Position numbers and translations under genes: made by a program. From positions 1 through 14,448 of the forward strand of contig NZ_JACGXA010000004.1 of assembly GCF_014138045.1 (NCBI RefSeq): a DNA stretch of 14,448 nt. The letters run 5' to 3'. The DNA is from Nocardioides ginsengisegetis. GTDB lineage: Bacteria > Actinomycetota > Actinomycetes > Propionibacteriales > Nocardioidaceae. The first letter of the stretch is position 1. Each line of letters starts with the position of its first letter. The notes below the pieces were generated by a model. That model worked only from the letters and a program-made list of their open reading frames with translations, was not told the origin of the DNA and did not search any database. Positions 10,674 to 14,448 of the stretch are shown one piece after another.

Positions 10674-10782
10674 GGCATATCCAGACCTTGCGCCGTTGGG
10701 GAGATCGAGGAACGGCCAAAAACCCTGCTGCCACCGCGCACCCGGCGCCGATGGAGCGCGGCGGTAGTTCAGGGGGTTTCCG

Positions 10783-10956
10783 ATGCGATTCACCCTTCGC
10801 TTCCTCGGCCTCGACCTGATCGACTTCGCGATCGAGACCGCTGCCGAGACTGTCTACGAGTCCGACGACCAAGGCAGTTGCACGACGTATCCGATCGGAT
10901 TCACGCAGCCCGAACCGGCGCCGCTGGACTACGACTGCCCGGACCGGGACTTGTGA
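10783..10956 (+). CDS. Small protein, 57 aa (MRFTLRFLGLDL type)
   Basis: ATG 10783 is preceded by AGGGGG at 10771-10776. The N-terminus MRFTLRFLGLDLIDFAIET is the signature of a recurring small actinobacterial phage protein that begins with a basic-hydrophobic strand. The rest is acidic and polar with two Cys (GSCTTYP, DYDCPDRD). No function is known to me. It is the first gene after the non-coding gap and the next gene starts three bases after its stop. The first 19 residues could be a membrane-touching strand rather than a signal peptide. Confidence 0.6.
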   Translation: MRFTLRFLGLDLIDFAIETAAETVYESDDQGSCTTYPIGFTQPEPAPLDYDCPDRDL

Positions 10957-10959
10957 GTC

Positions 10960-11163
10960 ATGTCCGACCCAACGCCCACCGAGCAAGCCGAAGCGATCGA
11001 GGCGATGGTTCGGCACGCAATGGCCGAACACGCCGCGCTACCGGATCGCGGGTTCGACTCCGCGCGTGACAGGTTTCGACTCCGCTGCCAAATCGATGAC
11101 CTGCTCGACGACCACGCCGAGCTGCTGGAGATCGTCGCGCTAGAGGCACAGGTCGCGTCGTGA
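10960..11163 (+). CDS. Small helical acidic protein, 67 aa
   Basis: ATG 10960 follows the previous stop after three bases. The product is almost wholly helical by composition (PTEQAEAIEAMVRHAMAEHA, then RFRLRCQIDDLLDDHAELLE), with hydrophobic residues at heptad-like spacing in the C-terminal half, which suggests dimerisation. One Cys. The family is not recognised. The end overlaps the next GTG (GTGA). Confidence 0.6.
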   Translation: MSDPTPTEQAEAIEAMVRHAMAEHAALPDRGFDSARDRFRLRCQIDDLLDDHAELLEIVALEAQVAS

Positions 11164-11264
11164 TAGTCCGCGACGACCTGCCCGAGACGCCCGAATGGAC
11201 CTTGCCGGCGCGTGAGACCGAGCAGCCCACGATCCCCGAGAACATCACCCTCTCGGACAACTGA
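11160..11264 (+). CDS. Possible 34-aa peptide
   Basis: GTG 11160 overlaps the preceding TGA, and the frame continues for 34 codons to TGA 11262-11264. The product is Pro- and Glu-rich with ETPEWTLPARETEQPTIPEN, without a domain. Coupling and codon use are in favour; size and composition are against. The 51 bases after it hold only the ribosome-binding site of the following gene (ACAGGAG at 11302-11308). Confidence 0.4.
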   Translation: MIVRDDLPETPEWTLPARETEQPTIPENITLSDN

Positions 11265-11315
11265 ATACCGATCCGCGGGACGCCTGAGCGCCCGCCGACC
11301 CACAGGAGCCCCGTC

Positions 11316-11570
11316 GTGGCACTCTCCGAACTCGCAGCGACCGTCAATGCCGAACTGCCACACAGGACTTGTCAGGTCTGCCATGCGCTCGCAGGCATCC
11401 CCACCGCCGAAGCCGCAGGGCTCCGGTCACTGCTCGCGAACCCTGGCCTCAAGTACACGGCCATCAGCGACATGGTCGCGGCCGACCCGGACACTCCACT
11501 CCTGCTCCACCCAGACGCGCTATCCCGTCACGCACGGGGCCGCTGTGGTGCGCGGGAGATGCTGCGGTGA
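11316..11570 (+). CDS. Small helical protein preceding the phosphoesterase, 84 aa
   Basis: GTG 11316 has ACAGGAG seven bases upstream. The protein shows TCQVCHALAGIPTAEAAGLR and NPGLKYTAISDMVAAD, then DALSRHARGRCGAREMLR. This resembles a small actinobacterial phage family with a CxxC followed by helices and a final RHARGxC segment, possibly an HTH-like fold (ALSRHARG as recognition helix). It is normally found just before a metallophosphoesterase gene, as here (GTGA overlap). Function unknown; a DNA-binding role is inferred. Confidence 0.6.
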   Translation: MALSELAATVNAELPHRTCQVCHALAGIPTAEAAGLRSLLANPGLKYTAISDMVAADPDTPLLLHPDALSRHARGRCGAREMLR

Positions 11571-12772
11571 GCATCGCCGACACTGCCCGCCGCGTCGGCA
11601 CGATCGAACGCGAGCACCTGGCGAACAAGGGCCGCGTTGAGGTCACGCCCGAGGGTGGCGAGTTCACCGACGTGCAGTTGGACGCGCCGATCAAGTCCGG
11701 TGACTGGTCGCGCGTATTCCGCATCTTCCAGCTCGACGCCACTGAGTTCGAGGTTGTCGACGACACGGTCCGAATGACGACGTGGCAGCAGTCCAAGGCG
11801 CTCGAGGACGGCACCCGCGACATCGTCCAGCTCTACTCCTACGGCGCCCGCTTCAAGCGCAAGCCCAAGGCGCGGCTCTCCGATGATGAGATCACTGAGC
11901 GTCGCAAGGCCGTCGCGAAGTGGAAGATCCCGAAGCGGGAGCGCACGACCACCCGAAACGGTAGCGTCGCCGCGGTCATCAACCTCGCTGACATTCAGGG
12001 CGGCAAGTCCGAGGGTGGCGGCGTCGCAGCAACTCAGCAGCGGCTTCACGACGGCCTCGAGAACGTAGACCGCTGGCTTGATCGCATGGCCGGCGACTAC
12101 AACGTCTCCGAGGTTGTGCTGGTCAACAATGGCGACCCGATGGAGAATTGCGCCGGCAACTACGCCGCCCAGTTGTTCACGGTTGAGCTAAACCACCGCG
12201 GCCAGATGAACTTCGTGCTCGACGTGTGGGAGCAGTACGCACGGCACCTGTTCCCGCGCTTCGACAAGGCCCGGTTCGTGTCGGTGCTGTGCAACCACGG
12301 CGAGTTCGGCCGCATGGGTGCGGCGAAGTCCCAGACCAGCGACAGCGACAACGCAGGCGGCTTCCTCGCTGAGACCCTGCGCAGGGTGCTCGATCGACCC
12401 GAGTTCGCCCACGTCGAATGGACAATCCCGCACGACGAGATGAACGTCTACGCCGACGTCGCAGGTGTCCCGATGGCGTTCAACCACGGCCACAAGATCC
12501 CCGGCAACGACGCGTCCGGCTTCGAGAAGTGGCTCAACGGCCAAGTCCGCGGCGACCACCAGGCGCACGCTGCACGCATCTGGCAGACCGCACACCGCCA
12601 CCACTTCGCCGCCTGGGACATGGGCTCGTGCTCAGTCTTCCAAGCGCCCTCGCTCGACGGCGGCAGCAAGTGGCTGACCGACATGACGGGCCGCTACTCA
12701 CGCTCCGGCATCCTCGCCTACCTCGTGGGTGAGCACGCGCCGCTCGGCTGGTCAGACATGGCGTTCCTGTGA
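11567..12772 (+). CDS. Metallophosphoesterase (calcineurin-like), 401 aa
   Basis: GTG 11567 overlaps the previous stop and gives the family's normal N-terminus; a much longer frame from ATG 11369 is an out-of-frame overlap with the preceding gene. Residues 35-100 hold an N-terminal module (SGDWSRVFRIFQLDATEFEV, MTTWQQSKALEDG). The catalytic domain follows with LADIQGGK (D142), NNGDPMEN (D190 and E193), LCNHGEFGR (N243-H244), FNHGHKIPG (H307, H309) and TAHRHHF (H343, H345), the five metal-binding motifs of calcineurin-like phosphoesterases. The usual D-x-H is D-I-Q here; phage members of this family that I know share that change. It would hydrolyse phosphodiesters or phosphomonoesters; substrate unknown. 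It shares four bases with DUF3310 downstream. Confidence 0.85.
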   Translation: MSIADTARRVGTIEREHLANKGRVEVTPEGGEFTDVQLDAPIKSGDWSRVFRIFQLDATEFEVVDDTVRMTTWQQSKALEDGTRDIVQLYSYGARFKRKPKARLSDDEITERRKAVAKWKIPKRERTTTRNGSVAAVINLADIQGGKSEGGGVAATQQRLHDGLENVDRWLDRMAGDYNVSEVVLVNNGDPMENCAGNYAAQLFTVELNHRGQMNFVLDVWEQYARHLFPRFDKARFVSVLCNHGEFGRMGAAKSQTSDSDNAGGFLAETLRRVLDRPEFAHVEWTIPHDEMNVYADVAGVPMAFNHGHKIPGNDASGFEKWLNGQVRGDHQAHAARIWQTAHRHHFAAWDMGSCSVFQAPSLDGGSKWLTDMTGRYSRSGILAYLVGEHAPLGWSDMAFL

Positions 12773-12993
12773 GCACGCCGAAGCCTGACCCCGTTGAGCA
12801 CCCGACGCACTACACAGGACACCCAAGTGGCATCGAGTGCATCCAGATCACCGAGCACATGGGCTTCAACCTCGGGAACGCCGTCAAGTACATCTGGCGC
12901 TGCGACCTCAAGCTCGACGCCATCGAGGATCTCCGCAAGGCCAAGTGGTACATCGAGCGGGAGATCGCCAAGCGCGAGACCCGTGCCAACTGA
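12769..12993 (+). CDS. DUF3310 family protein, 74 aa
   Basis: GTG 12769 overlaps the phosphoesterase stop. The sequence VEHPTHYTGHPSGIECIQIT ... GFNLGNAVKYIWRCDLKL ... AIEDLRKAKWYIEREI is the full DUF3310 signature: the HPTHY start, I-E-C-I pair, the GNAVKYIWR helix and the basic DLxKAxWY helix. The length is normal. The family is widespread in phages, often among nucleotide or replication genes, and has no proven function. The start is fixed by the GTGA overlap. Confidence 0.9.
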   Translation: MSTPKPDPVEHPTHYTGHPSGIECIQITEHMGFNLGNAVKYIWRCDLKLDAIEDLRKAKWYIEREIAKRETRAN

Positions 12994-13039
12994 GGGCTGC
13001 CCCTTGTGTGGCGAGTGGTCCTGCGGCTGCTCGCTTTAG
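12983..13039 (+). CDS. Possible 18-aa zinc-knuckle peptide
   Basis: GTG 12983 lies inside the end of DUF3310, and the frame VPTEGCPLCGEWSCGCSL ends at TAG 13037-13039. Four Cys in 18 residues is unusual for chance. It may be a very small metal-binding peptide or the remnant of a longer protein whose start was lost. There is little else to support it. Confidence 0.3.
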   Translation: MPTEGCPLCGEWSCGCSL

Positions 13040-13080
13040 GCAGATCCCTAACACCCAACCCGGTGAAGGCTGTGACCTGA

Positions 13081-13212
13081 TTGGACGACACCTACCGCTG
13101 CCCCTGGTGCGGTCACTGGTCAGTCGTCCCCAGCCTCAACACCCAACACGCCGCAACCTGTGCGGCCAACCCAGACCCGCTCAACCACGAGACCGGACAC
13201 CAACAACCATGA
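13081..13212 (+). CDS. Possible 43-aa zinc-finger protein, TTG start
   Basis: From TTG 13081 (directly after an in-frame TGA) the frame gives DDTYRCPWCGHWSVVPSLNT and QHAATCAANPDPLNH, that is C-x2-C ... H-x3-C, a good single zinc site, ending at TGA 13210-13212. GGTGAAGG at 13062-13069 may be its ribosome-binding site. TTG is a rare start, so the choice is not certain, but no ATG or GTG fits. The rest of 12994-13293 holds only the short frames named here and the ribosome-binding site of the HNH gene. Confidence 0.4.
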   Translation: MDDTYRCPWCGHWSVVPSLNTQHAATCAANPDPLNHETGHQQP

Positions 13213-13262
13213 GCCGCCAACACGGGGCAAGCACACCAACAATGGTCCGTCGTCCTAGTTGA
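13209..13262 (+). CDS. Possible 17-aa peptide
   Basis: ATG 13209 overlaps the TGA of the 43-aa frame (ATGA) and runs 17 codons to TGA 13260-13262. It is basic and Ser/Thr-rich. Coupling is the only argument; it could be chance. Confidence 0.15.
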   Translation: MSRQHGASTPTMVRRPS

Positions 13263-13293
13263 GCGCACCTTGTAGCACTACCGAGGAGTAGGC

Positions 13294-13593
13294 GTGGCAC
13301 TACGCGTCTGCCTCGACTGCCCCGAGCTCACCAACACGAGCCGATGCCCTGCCTGCGCTCGAGCCAAGGACAAGGCCCGAGGAACAAGGCAGCAACGTGG
13401 CTACGACGCCACACACGACCGCCTACGCGCCTCGTACCAGCAGCGCATGGACCAGGGCCACACGTACACCTGCTGGCGCTGCACGAAGCCGATCGACCCG
13501 AACGCCTGGCACCTCGGACACGACGACCACGACAGGTCGAGATACCGCGGGCCTGAGTGTCCCGCCTGCAACCTCGCAACCTCCGGCAGGTAA
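13294..13593 (+). CDS. HNH endonuclease, packaging-associated, 99 aa
   Basis: GTG 13294 has GAGGAG at 13283-13288, five bases before. The N-terminus is a zinc finger (C6, C9, C18, C21 in CLDC ... RCPAC), followed by a basic segment (ARGTRQQRGYDATHDRLR). A second zinc site is C60/C63 (CWRC) with C89/C92 (ECPACN), which encloses the HNH core WHLGHDDHDRSRYRGPECPA with H76, D77-D78 and N93. HNH proteins directly before the terminase genes are known to work with terminase in cutting packaging sites in several phages, so this one probably does the same. It differs in sequence and base composition from the mobile-looking HNH at 3567. Confidence 0.85.
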   Translation: MALRVCLDCPELTNTSRCPACARAKDKARGTRQQRGYDATHDRLRASYQQRMDQGHTYTCWRCTKPIDPNAWHLGHDDHDRSRYRGPECPACNLATSGR

Positions 13594-13779
13594 GGCAACC
13601 CTTCATATCACCTGGTGATATAGGGGTGGGGGGTGGGGCCGACGAGCCCTGATGTAAGGGACCGCGGGGGAGGGCTGGCAACGGCGCGGCGGGTTCATAG
13701 GGTCGCCTACATATCACCAGACGCATAGCGCGATGCTGTGCGGCACCCCGGCGCGGCGCGATGCCGTCGAGGAGGACAG
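13594..13779. other. Non-coding stretch before the terminase genes, candidate cos/pac or terminase-binding region
   Basis: 186 bases without a supported gene. It holds ATATCACC-T-GGTGATAT (13605-13621), a third ATATCACC (13711-13718), a G-run block GGGG-T-GGGGGG-T-GGGG (13623-13638), GC-rich sequence around 13665-13700, and a 9-base direct repeat GCGCGATGC at 13728-13736 and 13756-13764. GAGGAGG near 13768-13774 serves the next gene. Its place between an HNH gene and the terminase fits a packaging site; the cut position cannot be read from one sequence. A promoter for the late genes may also lie here. Confidence 0.45.
13605..13621. repeat. Perfect inverted repeat ATATCACC-T-GGTGATAT
   Basis: Two 8-base arms around a single T, just after the HNH gene's stop at 13593. 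The same ATATCACC half occurs again at 13711-13718, and C precedes both. It is A/T-rich compared with everything around it, suitable for an operator or a terminase-binding half-site. Confidence 0.7.
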
Positions 13780-14007
13780 ATGACTCAGGTCACCGCATCC
13801 CTGCATGTCGACAGCGAGGTTGCTGCTCAGTTCCCGCAGCGCCCCGACTTCGTGAAGGAAGCGATGGACGCGGCCGAGGCTGCGATGAAGGAGTTGGCTG
13901 CCGAGCGCAACCGGCGCCTGTCGTCGCCGCCTCAGTTGACCGACACCCGCGATACGCGCCTGGGCTTCGTTGAGTTGACATTCACGGCCGACACGGAGTC
14001 TCAGTAA
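13780..14007 (+). CDS. Small protein before terminase, 75 aa
   Basis: ATG 13780 has GGAGGAC immediately upstream; an in-frame ATG at 13738 lacks a ribosome-binding site and is rejected. The product is a strand-helix protein: TQVTASLHVDSEVAAQF, a charged helix PDFVKEAMDAAEAAMKELAA, then DTRDTRLGFVELTFTAD. The TAA shares a base with the next ATG (TAATG). The family is not recognised; its place suggests an accessory of packaging or a small structural protein. Confidence 0.6.
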   Translation: MTQVTASLHVDSEVAAQFPQRPDFVKEAMDAAEAAMKELAAERNRRLSSPPQLTDTRDTRLGFVELTFTADTESQ

Positions 14008-14448
14008 TGCCTCGCGGTGGTGCGCGCTCACACTCTGGCCCTGCGCCGGACCCGAACTCTGCGCGCAGCGAGAAGCGCGATTGGACGAAGCTCCCCGCTG
14101 AGGGTCGTCAGAAGCCTGCCCCCGTGTGGCCTCTGGTTGAGCCGTCTGAGCGCGAGCTCGAGCTGTGGGAGTCGTGGTGGGCTGAGCCTGTCGCGCAGAT
14201 CTGGGAGGACGCCCACACGCTGCATTACGTGGCGTTCACGGTCCGCATGTTCGCTGAGGCTGAGCAGCCGAAGGCGCGCACGGAGGACCGGAAGTCGTTG
14301 AATCAGATGATGGCGAACCTGTACCTGACGCCGGACTCGCAGTTGCGTGCGGGCATCAAGATCGTTTCGGCGCCGGACATCAAGGCTGTTCCCGAGGTTG
14401 TCGCCCAGGTGACGAACATCAAAGACCGGCTGAACCGTGGGAGCGCGT
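14007..14448 (+). CDS. Terminase small subunit, partial at the 3' end
   Basis: ATG 14007 shares a base with the preceding TAA; the frame is open to the end of the window (147 codons visible, no stop). The N-terminus MPRGGARSHSGPAPDPNSAR, then WTKLPAEGRQKPAPVWPL, is the typical start of actinobacterial phage small terminase subunits. It is followed by helices (ERELELWESWWAEPVAQIWE, YVAFTVRMFAEAEQPKA) and NQMMANLYLTPDSQLRAGIK, where the family's conserved L-x-L-(S/T)-P turn occurs. The small subunit recognises the packaging site and recruits the large ATPase/nuclease subunit, expected just beyond the window. The codons end in T or G more often than in the genes to the left, suggesting a different gene history for the late region. 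Confidence 0.82.
   Translation, partial: MPRGGARSHSGPAPDPNSARSEKRDWTKLPAEGRQKPAPVWPLVEPSERELELWESWWAEPVAQIWEDAHTLHYVAFTVRMFAEAEQPKARTEDRKSLNQMMANLYLTPDSQLRAGIKIVSAPDIKAVPEVVAQVTNIKDRLNRGSA

Noticed and set aside
10755..10830. tRNA-like stretch (GGTAGTTCAGGGGG resembles a D arm)
   Set aside because: No T arm, anticodon arm or closing acceptor stem can be built, and a coding gene with a good start (ATG 10783) overlaps it.
10584..11069. A 161-codon + strand frame across the intergenic gap
   Set aside because: It overlaps the 10783-10956 and 10960-11163 genes in another frame and gives Arg-rich shadow sequence.
11369..11566. Long N-terminal extension of the phosphoesterase (from ATG 11369)
   Set aside because: The extension is Arg/Pro-rich and out of frame with the real gene at 11316-11570; the GTG at 11567 is coupled and matches the expected N-terminus.
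13623..13638. G-quadruplex in the GGGG-T-GGGGGG-T-GGGG block
   Set aside because: Only three separate G runs are present; a stable four-tract structure would need the middle run to split without a loop. Kept only as a composition mark in the packaging-site candidate.
14017..14301. A 94-codon + strand frame inside the terminase gene
   Set aside because: Ser/Arg-rich shadow of the small terminase frame, which has clear family sequence.

Overview
The window reads as the early/replication region and the start of the packaging region of a tailed phage (or an integrated or circular copy of one) that infects a high-GC actinobacterium. The grounds are the GC-rich third codon positions, frequent GTG starts, very dense packing with 1-8 base overlaps between genes, the many tiny Cys-rich proteins, and protein families typical of actinobacterial siphoviruses (YqaJ-type exonuclease, Holliday-junction-resolvase-like nuclease, helicase-loader-like proteins, DUF3310, metallophosphoesterase, HNH next to a small terminase). 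Every gene I accept is on the + strand. I see no tRNA, rRNA, CRISPR, integrase or repressor in the window.

Layout. 1-2002: the tail of an RNA-ligase-like gene, then seven small accessory genes, several with zinc-binding cysteine pairs and one with a membrane segment. 1999-4405: a recombination module (YqaJ exonuclease, an 87-aa protein, a probable ssDNA-binding/annealing partner, and a Holliday-junction-resolvase-like nuclease) interrupted by an HNH homing-type endonuclease. 4402-5498: small zinc-ribbon proteins and a hairpin-bearing leader. 5498-6984: a replication initiator (with a candidate origin inside the gene) and a helicase-loader-like protein. 6977-9733: an accessory island of short proteins joined by repeated DNA cassettes at their gene junctions, including a protein with an ADP-ribosyltransferase-like look. 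9730-10533: a zinc-finger plus helix-turn-helix protein. 10534-10782: a non-coding gap with a promoter-like element and two hairpins, the second terminator-like. 10783-13262: small genes, a metallophosphoesterase and DUF3310. 13294-14448: HNH, a 186-base non-coding stretch with inverted repeats (candidate cos/pac or terminase-binding region), a small protein and the small terminase subunit, which runs off the window.

How it works together. The genes appear to form one or two long polycistronic units with strong translational coupling. The exonuclease, annealing-type protein and resolvase would process and recombine phage DNA; the initiator and loader would start replication; the HTH protein probably regulates transcription; the HNH and terminase proteins start packaging. 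The most interesting parts are the repeated junction cassettes between 7247 and 8971, the iteron-like and purine-rich block inside the initiator gene, the ART-like protein at 8383-9033, and the two non-coding gaps. Family calls come from recognised motifs only; no database search was run.
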